A stretch of 64,000 bases of DNA from Bacillus pumilus (GTDB lineage: Bacteria > Bacillota > Bacilli > Bacillales > Bacillaceae), in NCBI RefSeq assembly GCF_024498355.1, contig NZ_CP101833.1, positions 3,577,001-3,641,000 of the forward strand, read 5' to 3'. The notes beneath the pieces are model-generated. The model had not been told where the DNA came from and did no database searches. It worked only from the letters and a program-made list of their open reading frames with translations. The position numbers were made by a program, and so were the translations under genes. Positions 1 to 8,913 of the stretch are shown here, piece after piece. Each line of letters opens with the position of its first letter. Within the stretch, counting starts at the first letter, position 1.

Positions 1-44
1 AAAGAGCAATCTTAAAAAAGACCACTCTTACATAAAAACTTCAT

Positions 45-524
45 CTATTTATGATAAGGCTCCCCCCGCACAATCCGAAACGCACGATAAACCTGCTCCA
101 CCAACACCAACCTCATCAACTGATGCGGAAACGTCATCCTCGAAAACGACAGTTTCTCATTCGCACGCTGCATGACGGCGTCGCTTAAGCCAAGGGATCC
201 GCCTATGACGAAACATACTTTGCTTTTTCCGTATGTTGCCAGCTTATCTATTGTATCGGCTAATTCTTCGGAACTTTTCATTTTTCCTTCGATGGCGAGG
301 GCGATGACGTGGGCGTCTGGGTTGATTTTGCTTAGGATGCGTTCGCCTTCTTTGTCTTTGATGATTTTCATGTCTTGATCGCTGAGGTGTTCGGGCGCTT
401 TTTCGTCCGCGAGCTCAATGATCTCCATTTTCGCATAGGCCTGTAATCGTTTTGTGTATTCGGCTATGCCTTGCTTTAAATACTTCTCTTTTAATTTTCC
501 TACTGTGATAATTGATATATTCAC
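45..524 (-). CDS. rlmH: 23S rRNA (pseudouridine1915-N3)-methyltransferase RlmH
   Basis: The 159-residue protein is a full-length member of the SPOUT/RlmH (YbeA) family. It uses SAM to methylate N3 of pseudouridine 1915 in helix 69 of 23S rRNA in the assembled ribosome. Visible marks are the N-terminal strand [16 protein letters not shown], the knot segment [12 protein letters not shown] (about residues 104-115) that binds SAM, and the C-terminal VRGEPYHK, whose YHK end is typical and needed for activity in the family. In B. subtilis the orthologue yydA occupies the same place near htrC and the wal operon. A frequent neighbour, the small CxxH/CxxC gene, lies just upstream. Identification is secure. 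Confidence 0.97.
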   Translation of the reverse strand: MNISIITVGKLKEKYLKQGIAEYTKRLQAYAKMEIIELADEKAPEHLSDQDMKIIKDKEGERILSKINPDAHVIALAIEGKMKSSEELADTIDKLATYGKSKVCFVIGGSLGLSDAVMQRANEKLSFSRMTFPHQLMRLVLVEQVYRAFRIVRGEPYHK

Positions 525-604
525 AGGTCATCCCCACCTTAAGAACAAGTTATTCATATAAGTTATCAACAATTGTGGATAAAATTTGTGTATTTTGTGT
601 CCGA

Positions 605-775
605 TCATTCGTTCCCCACTATATATATTGCAGGTTCAGCGCACAATTCACAGGTTGTGGATAAGCTGTGTGTATGTTCGATTTTTCTGAATTCTGGTGG
701 CACTTCGTGATCATCTATGTACATGTCTAATACGGTTTCAATGTGTTCTGCACAAGCATAAAATATTTTGTTCAT
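605..775 (-). CDS. yyzF: CxxH/CxxC small protein (YyzF-like, TIGR04129 type)
   Basis: A 56-residue protein with a CAEH motif near the N-terminus (ACAEHIE) and a CELC motif near the C-terminus, the layout of the Bacillus CxxH/CxxC family, which probably binds one metal ion. The open frame runs on to 814, but the ATG at 775 has a strong GGAGG about 10 bases ahead, while the longer start has none, so 775 is chosen. Function is unknown. The family is regularly found next to rlmH, as here. Residues D-M-Y-I-D and the short length fit the family. The gene symbol follows B. subtilis naming and is less sure than the family. Confidence 0.85.
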   Translation of the reverse strand: MNKIFYACAEHIETVLDMYIDDHEVPPEFRKIEHTHSLSTTCELCAEPAIYIVGNE

Positions 776-905
776 AAGTTTCTTTTTCCTCCAATATGTT
801 CTCCGGTTATTCACAATATTTCACTCATTGTTCAATATAACCGATTTATTCACATGTTAATAGTCTTTTGCCATTTTCCACACCTTTTGTCCACAAACAA
901 AACGA

Positions 906-932
906 AAAAGCCTCCACTTCCTGTGAAGGCTT
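906..932 (-). terminator. Rho-independent terminator of the ECF/SAM-hydrolase operon
   Basis: Read on the minus strand, a 10-bp GC-containing stem (AAGCCTTCAC pairing with GTGGAGGCTT, with G-U pairing) is followed by a T run, five bases downstream of the EcfT stop codon. Confidence 0.85.
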
Positions 933-936
933 CCTT

Positions 937-1767
937 CTATATAAACGGATTATAAAATCTCGTTCCTCTGACAAAAGTCATCACAAGCGACACAATCAGT
1001 ACCACACCAACAAACAAGAATGCTGCATAATCTGCTTTTTGAAAGTCTTTGGCGGTAAACCATGTGCGCTTTTTATGCTTTCCAAATCCACGCAGCTCCA
1101 TCGCATTGCTGATCGTCTCAATCCGCTCCAGACTGGAGAAAATCAGCGGCATCACGATCGATAACGCATTTTTGATTCGTTTCCCCAGTTTTTCATTCTT
1201 CGATAAATCGATTCCTCTTGCCTGCTGAGAAATGGCAATCGTTCGAAAATCCCGCTGAATATCTGGAATATAGCGTAGGGCAATCGCTACAGCATAGGAA
1301 ATCCGGTAGCTGACCCCGATTCGGCTGAGTGATGAGGCAAATTCACTTGGATTCGTTGTGACGATAAATAAAAGTGCCGCTGGCATAACCGTCACATATT
1401 TGAGTGTAATGTTCAATTGATAGAAAAGCTGTTCAAGCGTGACATTGTACCAGCCTGCGATATGAAACAGCTCGTGTTTTGCTCCGTAGATGGCGACACC
1501 TTGCTGCGGCGCAAAGATGTAAATGGCGATGTTGTTGATCACTAGGAAAATCGCCAGGACGATCACCACGAAGGATATATCACGAAGTCGCACGTTCGAC
1601 AGCTGAAAGAATACGATACTGGCGGCTAGCATAAACACTAATACGCCTGTATCATACGTGAGCATCGCTGCGGATGACCAGAGGATAAAGCAAATGAGTT
1701 TGGTTGCACCTGTCAGCCGGTGAATCGGCGACGGGCGATCGATATAGGACAGCATGTCTACAGCCAT
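937..1767 (-). CDS. ECF transporter transmembrane (T) component
   Basis: A 276-residue integral membrane protein of the EcfT/CbiQ family, the coupling subunit that joins the ATPases to a substrate-specific S subunit. Hydrophobic segments lie near residues 25-60, 70-95, 115-140 and 240-265. The two short coupling-helix motifs of EcfT are visible: SQQARGIDL (about residue 181) and AMELRGFG (about residue 222). The ATG at 1767 overlaps the end of the ATPase gene and has AAGGA nine bases upstream. It is the last gene of the four-gene leftward operon. Similar to B. subtilis YkoC, but the operon context is methionine-related rather than thiamine-related. Confidence 0.93.
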   Translation of the reverse strand: MAVDMLSYIDRPSPIHRLTGATKLICFILWSSAAMLTYDTGVLVFMLAASIVFFQLSNVRLRDISFVVIVLAIFLVINNIAIYIFAPQQGVAIYGAKHELFHIAGWYNVTLEQLFYQLNITLKYVTVMPAALLFIVTTNPSEFASSLSRIGVSYRISYAVAIALRYIPDIQRDFRTIAISQQARGIDLSKNEKLGKRIKNALSIVMPLIFSSLERIETISNAMELRGFGKHKKRTWFTAKDFQKADYAAFLFVGVVLIVSLVMTFVRGTRFYNPFI

Positions 1768-3473
1768 GTCATTCGTTCCTTTCTGTCAACCTCAATGAAG
1801 CGATCCACGAGTTCATTTGGATTCGGCCAGTCTGCTTTCAGCGCCAGTTCATACAGCGACGTTTCCTTTAAACTCGCCTTTTGGACAAGCAGCTGATCCG
1901 TCAGCACTTTGGCCGGTGTGTCATCTGCGATTTTTTCTCCATCTGACATCACAATGGTTCTTGTTGTGTATTCGAGCATCAAATGCATATCATGGGTGAT
2001 CATGAAGATCGTGACACCTTGTTTGTTTAATTGCTCTAAAAACGTCATCATTTCTGTATAATGTCTAAAATCCTGTCCGGCGGTTGGCTCGTCTAAAATG
2101 ATGATTTCAGGTTCTAATACAAGAATAGACGCAATGGTGACGCGTTTTTTCTGTCCAAAGCTGAGGGCCGAGATGGGCCAATTCCGAAATGGAAACAGAC
2201 CGCATACTTTCAGAACCCGCTCCACCCGTTCCTTGATTTCGTCTTCTCGTACGCCTCTTAAAACGAGACCAAGTGCGACCTCGTCAAAGATCATTTGTTT
2301 TGAAATCATTTGATTTGGGTTTTGCATGACGACACCGATTCGTTCGGAGCGTTGTTTGATCGTATCTCCTGTGATGTCATCACCATTTAAAAGGATTGTC
2401 CCTTCAGTTGGCTTTTCAAACGCGCAGAGCAGCTTGGACAATGTCGTCTTGCCCGCACCATTGGCTCCTGCGATGCTGATCATTTCTCCTTTTTTGACGG
2501 TAAAAGAGATGTTGCTCAGCGTGTTTGGTCTTGTCGGATAGTCAAAGCTCAGCTCACGTACTTCTAGTAAATCCTGCGCTGCAATCTGCTCTGTTTGATG
2601 CTCAGATGCTTCCATCCACTGTTCGATTTTCTCTTTTGCCTCTTCATCTAAGGTGAGGTGCTGTAAATTAGCTAACTGATCTCCTGGTGCGACCGGAATG
2701 CCTGCATATTTCCAGGCCTTCACATATAATGGCTCGCGCAAATATGCCGCTTCCAACACATTTGAAGCGAGTAATTCATCTGGTGTCATATCAGCCGCAA
2801 TCGTTCCGTCATTGACAACGATGATGCGGTCCACATGACGAAAGAGGACGTCCTCTAATCGGTGCTCGACCATCACGACGGTTTTTTTCGTTTCTTTTTG
2901 CAGTCGATCGATGAGATCGATCACTTCTTTGCCAGTAGCAGGATCAAGGCTTGCAAGTGGTTCATCAAATAATAAAATGTCGACATCGTTGACAAGTACA
3001 CCTGCAATGGCTACACGCTGTTTTTGACCGCCTGACAGCTCATGCACGGATGCTGCCAGCTTGCCGTCTACTTCTGTTAATCTCGCCGCTTCTGCTACAC
3101 GGGCTTTCATCTCTTCGCGCGTGACCTGATCATTTTCAAGCGTAAACGCGATGTCTTCACCAACGGTCAGCCCGATAAATTGCCCATCAGGGTCCTGCAG
3201 CACCGTCCCGACAAGCTGTGAGAGGGAGAAAATGTTTTCTTTCTCTGCATTCTTACCGCCGATGTGAAGACTTCCTTCCATAGACCCTTTATAAGACGCA
3301 GGAACTAGCCCATTGATACAATGGGCTAGTGTGCTTTTTCCCGATCCAGACGGGCCTGCGATGAGGACTTTTTCCCCTTCATAGATGGTCAGGTTGATAT
3401 CTTTCAATGTCGGTTCTGACTGACTGCGATACTTGAATCCGAAATGCTCGAATTGAATCATCGGTTTCTTCAT
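1758..3473 (-). CDS. ECF transporter double ATPase (A-A' fusion)
   Basis: 571 residues with two complete ABC ATPase domains in one chain. Domain 1 has Walker A GPSGSGKST (near residue 40), signature LSGGQKQR, Walker B ILLFDEP and an H-loop MVEHR. Domain 2 has Walker A GANGAGKTT (near residue 340), a variant signature LSFGQKKR, Walker B IILDEP and H-loop MITHD. Fused ATPases of this kind power group-specific ECF transporters (YkoD, MtsU/HtsU type). The start at 3473 has AAGGTGG nine bases ahead; the stop overlaps the T component by ten bases, so they are translationally coupled. Confidence 0.94.
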   Translation of the reverse strand: MKKPMIQFEHFGFKYRSQSEPTLKDINLTIYEGEKVLIAGPSGSGKSTLAHCINGLVPASYKGSMEGSLHIGGKNAEKENIFSLSQLVGTVLQDPDGQFIGLTVGEDIAFTLENDQVTREEMKARVAEAARLTEVDGKLAASVHELSGGQKQRVAIAGVLVNDVDILLFDEPLASLDPATGKEVIDLIDRLQKETKKTVVMVEHRLEDVLFRHVDRIIVVNDGTIAADMTPDELLASNVLEAAYLREPLYVKAWKYAGIPVAPGDQLANLQHLTLDEEAKEKIEQWMEASEHQTEQIAAQDLLEVRELSFDYPTRPNTLSNISFTVKKGEMISIAGANGAGKTTLSKLLCAFEKPTEGTILLNGDDITGDTIKQRSERIGVVMQNPNQMISKQMIFDEVALGLVLRGVREDEIKERVERVLKVCGLFPFRNWPISALSFGQKKRVTIASILVLEPEIIILDEPTAGQDFRHYTEMMTFLEQLNKQGVTIFMITHDMHLMLEYTTRTIVMSDGEKIADDTPAKVLTDQLLVQKASLKETSLYELALKADWPNPNELVDRFIEVDRKERMTWL

Positions 3474-3492
3474 TTACGTGTTCCACCTTGCT

Positions 3493-4050
3493 TCATGATG
3501 TTTCTTTCGATAGGCTGCCGCTTTTGCTTCTCGTTTTCGCATAAGCTGCAATGATGATTGTTCCTAGTACACCGACTGTGATGATGTTCGAAATTCCTGC
3601 TACGATACCTTGCACAAACACTTTGTTCGCAGGTTCTGCATAGATCACAATGTCGAGTACAGGGGCAATGACAAACCAGCCTAATGCCTGTGCGCCTGCT
3701 TGTACGGCGTTGAAGAGCGTGATCTTTTTCCAGCCGAAGTCGCCCTCTTCTACTTTTAAACGGTTTGAAATGAAGCCGATCAGTAAACCAACAACACCCG
3801 AAACAATAATCCAGCTCCACCAAGGGCCAAATGTGGTGGCATCTTTAATGAGATGGCCAATAAAACCAATCAGTGCGCCTGCAACAGGACCAAATAAAAC
3901 GGCCATTAATGCAAGGAATGCGTACGATGTTTCAATTTGTGTATTCGGAATTCCAGTTGGAATGGAGACGAAGCGTCCTAAAATGACAAAGACGGCTGCG
4001 CCAATTCCGATGGCAACGACAGTTTTCGTTGAAAGTTGTTTACCTGCCAT
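3493..4050 (-). CDS. ECF transporter substrate-binding S component (UPF0397 family)
   Basis: 185 residues, almost wholly membrane-embedded, with five to six hydrophobic helices. The N-terminus [16 protein letters not shown] and the segment [18 protein letters not shown] are characteristic of the UPF0397/MtsT-HtsT S-component family. The S subunit binds substrate in the membrane and docks on the T subunit encoded two genes on. The Met-type T-box upstream and the SAM-hydrolase neighbour suggest a methionine precursor or SAM-derived substrate; this is inference. The ATG at 4050 is preceded by GAGGAGG. Gene order S, AA', T matches the mts/hts clusters described in other Firmicutes. Confidence 0.92.
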
Positions 4051-4067
4051 GATGTTGTTTCCTCCTC

Positions 4068-4928
4068 TTATTCGTATATAATGCGCGGAGCTTTGCGAAT
4101 CGAAAGGCGCCAGCCTGTGCCTGTACCGATGTTATAAGCCTTTGCAAATGACCCTTGATTGATCGCCACGCCTAAATGATCGAGTGAATTGACATATACG
4201 AGTGGTTCGCCTACCTTTAAATCGGCAAAAGATCGTCCATAGGTCATGATATTTTTATACACATTTTTCGGGCCGTTGGCAATGGTAACTTCTATTGCAT
4301 CACCATAATTGATTGAAAGTTGTTCAAATAACGTGTGATGAATGTTTGTCCATAGGTTTCCGAACCTCACATCTAAAATATCAATTGTTCCTGTGATCAC
4401 TTCCTCTTCGGCATAAGCCTTTACGACTGGAAGGTGAATAATATCATCAATATTCGCCTTTGATCCGACTTCTTCAAAAGAAATCACGCCTGAAGCAATT
4501 CTCGCGCCTGTATACGCGTAAATATCTCTCCCATGGAATGTATGTGATTTTCCCGACTTCGGCAGCCGGTTAATGGTTTCATCTAAATAACGGGCTTCCA
4601 CAATCCCAATATCCTGCGCGACGTGCGTGAGTGTCCCGTTATCTGGGGTAATGATATAGTGCGAGCTTGTTGTTTTGACGACAAGACTCTTTCGCTCTGA
4701 TCCAACGCCCGGGTCAACAACGGATACGAAGACCGTTTCTTCCGGCCAATATGTGACGGTTTGCAGCAGGCGATAAGATGCCTCCCAAATGTCATATTGC
4801 GGAATGTTGTGTGTTAAATCAAAAATGCGGATGTTGCTGCTTACCGTATTTGCCACTCCGTACATTGCGCTGACTGCTCCGTCATCAATGCCGAAATCTG
4901 ATTGTAAAACCAATGCATGTTCACTCAT
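4068..4928 (-). CDS. SAM hydroxide adenosyltransferase (DUF62/SAM hydrolase family)
   Basis: 286 residues with the motifs of the fluorinase-related family whose common members split S-adenosylmethionine with hydroxide to adenosine and methionine: [17 protein letters not shown] (residues 8-24), [11 protein letters not shown] (about 72-82), TPDNGTLT (about 94-101) and FHGRDIYA (about 130-137), then a beta-rich C-terminal domain. AAAGGGAG precedes the ATG by six bases. It is the first gene after the T-box leader and sits 17 bases from the S component. In the cell it would be cytoplasmic and could release Met from SAM, or act on an imported SAM-like compound. No chlorinase/fluorinase activity is claimed. 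Confidence 0.92.
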
Positions 4929-4963
4929 GTTAATCTCCCTTTCATTTTAAAAAATGGTTGTGG

Positions 4964-4979
4964 TGTTTCACGTGGAACA
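4964..4979. other. parS: parS site (Spo0J/ParB binding)
   Basis: The 16 bases TGTTTCACGTGGAACA match the Bacillus parS consensus (TGTTNCACGTGAAACA) with one change. The site lies between the SAM-hydrolase gene and its T-box leader terminator. Confidence 0.9.
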
Positions 4980-5007
4980 TTTGAACATTTGTATGAAAAA
5001 AGTGGAC

Positions 5008-5323
5008 AATAAAAAATACCCCATCCTTATCTTTGAATCATAAGGACGAGGTATTTGTCTCGTGGTACCACCTTTATTTACTGTTTGCTCGCGCTAAACA
5101 GCCTCTACAAGTACAAAGCTCCAATCTGGCTCATATACTGTGGTTTTGATAACGAGTACCAACTCTCGTCGTGACCTACTGATATCAAAGATATGTTCAG
5201 TACGAGGCTCAGAGACCATTTTTCGAATCATTATTTTTGCTTCTTTTCAGCTGCCGAAGCTCTCTGTGGAAAAATTGATGATTGTACTTTCTCTCGTCAT
5301 TGCCTGTTCAACTATTTTGAATT
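5008..5323 (-). promoter_or_regulatory. T-box riboswitch, probable methionine (AUG) specifier
   Basis: On the minus strand the leader carries the conserved T-box antiterminator sequence AAGGTGGTACCACGAGA (5074-5058), followed by a terminator hairpin (arms 5057-5040 and 5030-5013) ending in a T run. Stem I begins with the 5' base-stem strand ACGAG and its AAAGTA loop strand, passes an AGAGAG bulge, and returns through the ATGATT(C)G helix to AAAATGGT and then the 3' base-stem strand CTCGT. That places codon ATG (5219-5217) in the specifier position, opposite AAAGTA. Uncharged tRNA-Met would then favour antitermination and switch on the SAM-hydrolase/ECF operon. The specifier reading is by hand-folding. 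Confidence 0.88.
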
Positions 5324-5329
5324 AAAGCT

Positions 5330-5358
5330 ATCATACATGATGTTATTTTATAAATCAA
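5330..5358 (-). promoter_or_regulatory. SigA-type promoter of the T-box operon
   Basis: On the minus strand, -35 TTGATT (5358-5353), a 17-base spacer and -10 TATGAT (5335-5330) place the start of transcription near 5323, just ahead of T-box stem I. Confidence 0.7.
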
Positions 5359-5501
5359 GATATTTTTCTGAACATTTTTAAAAATGAGTCAACTGATACT
5401 GGAAGAGTCTTCTTTTTATAAAATTTAAACAAATGTTAAAGAGCGAGATATGGTGTCTTTCTTTTCTAGCGTTATAATAAAGAGGAAGGGAGGTACAGTG
5501 T

Positions 5502-6191
5502 GTGTGGACCATCTGTATGAATGAGTTTAAGCAGCTCTTCAAAAGCACAAAATCCATCTTAACAATTGTTATTATTTTCATTTTATCTACTTTTGTATCA
5601 AGTCTTCCATTTATAGCTGCTTATCAAGGGAAATGGGAACAGGCAAAGGACCCTTATTCCATTGGGAATGAACTGGTGATGTCTTTATTTGGTTTTTTCC
5701 TTATTTTTTTATTGTCTCATGATATTATGAGTCGCGAAATTCACTTGAAAACCATTCGTTTTCTCGTCAGTAAAACGACCCGTTTGAATATTATCGTCGG
5801 AAAATATCTTGGACTGATGCTGTTTTGGCTCAGCTGCATTATGACGACATATGTACTGAATATGGTGATTTCACATCGTTTTCTGTTCTCTGATGCCTTA
5901 AAAACCTTAACCTTTATCAGTGTCGGCATCTCATGTACTTTGTTTCTGTCCATGCTCTTTCCAACACCGCAGAAATCGATGTTTGTCGGTATGTTGTTTT
6001 CCTTTCTTTTCCCAATCGTCAGTATGATTTCTGTTCTCTCTTCAGAACGGTTGATTCATTGGTTCAAATACATGACGCCTTATTATTATGCGCGATGGAA
6101 TGAACCGCTGACCTATGTGCTGATGAATGCAGCATTGACCGTTGTCTTACTCATTGGAACTGCGCTGCTGTTTCAAAGGAGGGATGTCTAA
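5502..6191 (+). CDS. ABC-2 type transporter permease
   Basis: 229 residues with six predicted membrane helices (about residues 18-38, 58-74, 98-118, 127-147, 155-175 and 205-225), the shape of ABC-2/NatB-like permeases. The GTG at 5502 has GGGAGG eight bases ahead, and a TATAAT at 5473-5478 leaves a very short leader. The ATPase gene begins immediately after its stop codon, so the two form one unit. The substrate is not evident; small ABC-2 exporters of this kind move peptides, lipids or drugs, or give bacteriocin self-protection. I do not recognise a specific B. subtilis orthologue at this site. Confidence 0.85.
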   Translation: MWTICMNEFKQLFKSTKSILTIVIIFILSTFVSSLPFIAAYQGKWEQAKDPYSIGNELVMSLFGFFLIFLLSHDIMSREIHLKTIRFLVSKTTRLNIIVGKYLGLMLFWLSCIMTTYVLNMVISHRFLFSDALKTLTFISVGISCTLFLSMLFPTPQKSMFVGMLFSFLFPIVSMISVLSSERLIHWFKYMTPYYYARWNEPLTYVLMNAALTVVLLIGTALLFQRRDV

Positions 6192-7073
6192 ATGCTACAT
6201 ACAAAAGGGCTTACAAAAAAATATCGAACAAAAGTTGCAGTAGATCATATCAACCTTGATGTCAATCAAGGCGATATCTTCGGACTCATCGGACCAAAGG
6301 GTGCTGGTAAGACCACGTTTTTCAATATCATTACGGGAATTTCCCGCCCGACCTCTGGTACGTTTACAATGATGGACATGCCTTCGTTAAAAAAAGTGAG
6401 GCATCACATCGGTGTTCTGCCTGAATATACGGATTTATATGAAGGGCTCACGGCACTTGAGCATATTGCCTATTTATCAAAAATTACCGGTACACGCCAG
6501 AAAACGAGCGATTATGAAGAATTACTCGAATTCGTCGGTTTACATCGCTATCATCAGGAGAAAGTCGGTGCCTTTACTCCTGGTATGAAGAAGCGGCTCG
6601 GAATTGCGCAGGCAATCGCCCATCAACCTGAATTTATTTTGCTCGACGAGCCTTTTGCCGATATTGATTCAGATTCTATCTTGAATATCCAGCGGGTCAT
6701 TGATACGTTAAAAGATGAAGGCAAAACCGTCTTTTTAACAACTGACCGTCCACGGTTCACAAATAGTATCTGTACCAAAACTGCGTTCATTTCTGAAGGA
6801 AAATTAGTGTCCCCACATACTTATCCTCAAGAGAAAACCATCACATCCTCAAACATTCGTGCAACATTCAAGCATGCATGGATTGATGATGAGGTGAAGC
6901 CTGTTCTCACGCAGTATTTACAAACTGTGGGAACAGATCTTGTGATCAGTGATGACGAGACCTCATTGTTGATTCGTTCAGAAGCCCAAGTCCCTGCGAT
7001 CATCCGCGCTTTCGTGAAATGCAAAATAGACCTATACAGAGTCACGGCTCAGGATGCCATGATTTCCTCATAA
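6192..7073 (+). CDS. ABC transporter ATP-binding protein with altered H-loop
   Basis: 293 residues. An ABC ATPase domain fills the first 210: Walker A GPKGAGKTT (about residues 34-42), Q-loop region GVLPE, signature region FTPGMKKRLGIAQ (the looser form seen in ABC-2 ATPases), Walker B FILLDEP with the catalytic Glu. The H-loop His that normally follows the last strand is replaced: the segment reads VFLTTDRPRF, with Asp at the switch position. A C-terminal extension of about 80 residues (from ATFKHAW) follows, as in NatA/YxlF-type proteins. It starts at the base after the permease stop codon, with AAAGGAGG ahead. Partner of the permease; substrate unknown. Confidence 0.9.
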   Translation: MLHTKGLTKKYRTKVAVDHINLDVNQGDIFGLIGPKGAGKTTFFNIITGISRPTSGTFTMMDMPSLKKVRHHIGVLPEYTDLYEGLTALEHIAYLSKITGTRQKTSDYEELLEFVGLHRYHQEKVGAFTPGMKKRLGIAQAIAHQPEFILLDEPFADIDSDSILNIQRVIDTLKDEGKTVFLTTDRPRFTNSICTKTAFISEGKLVSPHTYPQEKTITSSNIRATFKHAWIDDEVKPVLTQYLQTVGTDLVISDDETSLLIRSEAQVPAIIRAFVKCKIDLYRVTAQDAMISS

Positions 7074-7074
7074 A

Positions 7075-7113
7075 AAGTACCGTACGCTCTCCGCACGGTA
7101 CTTCTTCTTTTTT
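7075..7113. terminator. Bidirectional terminator between ABC operon and yycN
   Basis: A 9-bp perfect stem AAGTACCGT/ACGGTACTT has a T run on the plus side and an A run on the other, between convergent genes. Confidence 0.85.
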
Positions 7114-7576
7114 ATAAGGGTTTGCTCATGTAAATGCCGGTTTCCGCAAATCCCGTCTTCTCATACAACGCACGGGCAATTTGATTATGAGCAAAGACAT
7201 GCAGCGAGAGTTTTTGCACACCTAATGACTTTGCCTGCTCCTCTAATGCAGCAATGGCCTGCTTCGCAAAACCTTTTCCTCGATAAGCTTCAAACAAAAT
7301 AAAGTTATAAATAAATCCTTCCTGTTGAGGGTGATTCGGATCATAACAAAGCCAAACCCAGCCAATCGCCTCTTCTCCCTTTAAGAAGTTCCACAGCTCA
7401 TGATGCTCTGTTTGAAGACCTTCTGGAAGCAGCCTATCAAATTGATCTTCTGCGTTCTCAAGTGCTTCTTCCTTCTCCCATGTCCCTGCGAGCACTTTTT
7501 CTTCTGCATACCTCTTAATGGCTTCCTCCATCAATGAATCATAATCTGTTTGTGACATCGGTTGTAGTGTAACCAA
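7112..7576 (-). CDS. yycN: GNAT family N-acetyltransferase (YycN-like)
   Basis: 154 residues with the acetyl-CoA binding motif A of GNAT enzymes, YRGKGFAKQAIAALEEQAK (about residues 98-116), and the family's C-terminal ARALYEKTGF signature near residue 135. The N-terminal KRYAEEKVLAGTW resembles B. subtilis YycN, which lies in the same yyc neighbourhood. The acetyl acceptor is unknown. It runs leftward, convergent with the ABC pair, and is separated from htrC downstream of the wal operon by a terminator. Family is sure; symbol by similarity from memory and position. Confidence 0.85.
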   Translation of the reverse strand: MVTLQPMSQTDYDSLMEEAIKRYAEEKVLAGTWEKEEALENAEDQFDRLLPEGLQTEHHELWNFLKGEEAIGWVWLCYDPNHPQQEGFIYNFILFEAYRGKGFAKQAIAALEEQAKSLGVQKLSLHVFAHNQIARALYEKTGFAETGIYMSKPL

Positions 7577-7614
7577 TCGTACCTCCCCCTTTCCTTCATC
7601 ATATGATGAGCATG

Positions 7615-7647
7615 CAAAAAAAACCAGTCCCTTGTTGGAACTGGTTA
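7615..7647 (-). terminator. Terminator of htrC (wal operon end)
   Basis: On the minus strand AACCAGTTCC pairs with GGGACTGGTT and is followed by eight T. The htrC stop codon lies inside the stem. Confidence 0.9.
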
Positions 7648-8832
7648 TCCGCCGAATCGGTCGGTCTGGGAGAGTTTGACCTCTACTGATTTTTTCTTTC
7701 CGCTTCGGTAAAATTGCACCTTTACCTTGTCGCCGACTTTCTTTTGATATAAATATTTACGCAGATCCACGATATTCTGTACATCTTTGCCATCAAAGGA
7801 TGTCACGACATCCAGCTCTTTTAGCCCCGCTTTTCCTGCTGGAGACAAAGGTTCAACACTCATCACGACGACTCCGGTTGTGACCTTTTCTGGCAGTTTC
7901 AACGTTTCCTGCCAGTGGTAGCTCGCAATATCGGCTAGTGATTTCATGCCAACCCCAAGGTATGGACGTTTGACCTCCCCATAGCGCTCTAAATCCTCTA
8001 TGACAGGGATAACCAAATTCGCAGGAATGGACAGCCCAATTCCTTCAACTTCTGATTCAGCAATTTTCATTGAATTGATACCGATCACTTTCCCGTCCAT
8101 ATTGATCAACGCACCACCACTGTTTCCCGGATTGATGGCGGCATCTGTTTGCAAAACTTCCGCATTCCAATCCGCCTGTCCGTCTCCATTCGAGTCCACA
8201 GGAATCGCACGTTCCGTTCCTGAAATGACACCTTGTGTGACAGAGCCCGCGAATTCAAGCCCTAATGGATTTCCAATGGCGATGACTGGCTCACCTGGCT
8301 TCACATGATCTGAATTGCCAAAGGCGGCGGTTTTCTTGATCTTATCACTTTTGACGGTGAGTACCGCTAAATCCATGAGCTGATCGCTGCCGACAAGATC
8401 GGCTCCAATTCTTGTCCCGTCCTGAAGGCTCACTTCAAGCTGGTTTGCGCCTTTGATGACATGATGGTTGGTCACGATATAAAAGGTATCACCCTTTTTT
8501 TTATAAATCACACCTGACCCGCTGCCTGCTTCTCCACCTTCCTCCCAAAAGCTCGACTTTTGGATGTTAATGACGCCGACAACCGTATCCGACATACTAG
8601 ACACCACTTTCGTGACAGCATCATTGACGCTCACATTGACTGTCTTTAAAGGGCCCTCTGATGCTTGCTGGTCTCCGGCCGGCTGCCAACCAAAGGGACT
8701 GCCGCTCTGTCCAGATACATAGGGGAAAAAGAATCCCATTAAAAAAGCTCCTACCAATACACCGATCAAACCAGATAGGAAATATCCTTTTCTGCTCCGT
8801 CTCGGCTTCCACTCTACATCGCGATAATCCAC
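7645..8832 (-). CDS. htrC: Membrane-anchored HtrA-like serine protease HtrC (YyxA)
   Basis: 395 residues: a short cytoplasmic head, one membrane anchor (about residues 17-37, [19 protein letters not shown]), then an extracellular trypsin-like domain with catalytic His in TNHHVIKG (about 118), Asp in DLAVL (about 149) and Ser in GNSGGALIN (about 239), and one PDZ domain (about 290-385). Acts outside the membrane as a protein quality-control protease. The GTG start at 8832 follows AAGGAAGG. It lies 81 bases downstream of walJ, as in B. subtilis, where yyxA belongs to the wal region. Confidence 0.95.
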   Translation of the reverse strand: MDYRDVEWKPRRSRKGYFLSGLIGVLVGAFLMGFFFPYVSGQSGSPFGWQPAGDQQASEGPLKTVNVSVNDAVTKVVSSMSDTVVGVINIQKSSFWEEGGEAGSGSGVIYKKKGDTFYIVTNHHVIKGANQLEVSLQDGTRIGADLVGSDQLMDLAVLTVKSDKIKKTAAFGNSDHVKPGEPVIAIGNPLGLEFAGSVTQGVISGTERAIPVDSNGDGQADWNAEVLQTDAAINPGNSGGALINMDGKVIGINSMKIAESEVEGIGLSIPANLVIPVIEDLERYGEVKRPYLGVGMKSLADIASYHWQETLKLPEKVTTGVVVMSVEPLSPAGKAGLKELDVVTSFDGKDVQNIVDLRKYLYQKKVGDKVKVQFYRSGKKKSVEVKLSQTDRFGG

Positions 8833-8913
8833 TATGTTTCCTTCCTTTCAGTGAATAGATGATGTATATAGTGTTGGTAAGAAGCTCTTATCTTAATCAT
8901 ACGATTGTCAAAA

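Noticed and set aside
5140..5381. Two short plus-strand frames opposite the T-box leader
   Set aside because: They are antisense to a structured riboswitch and lack ribosome sites.
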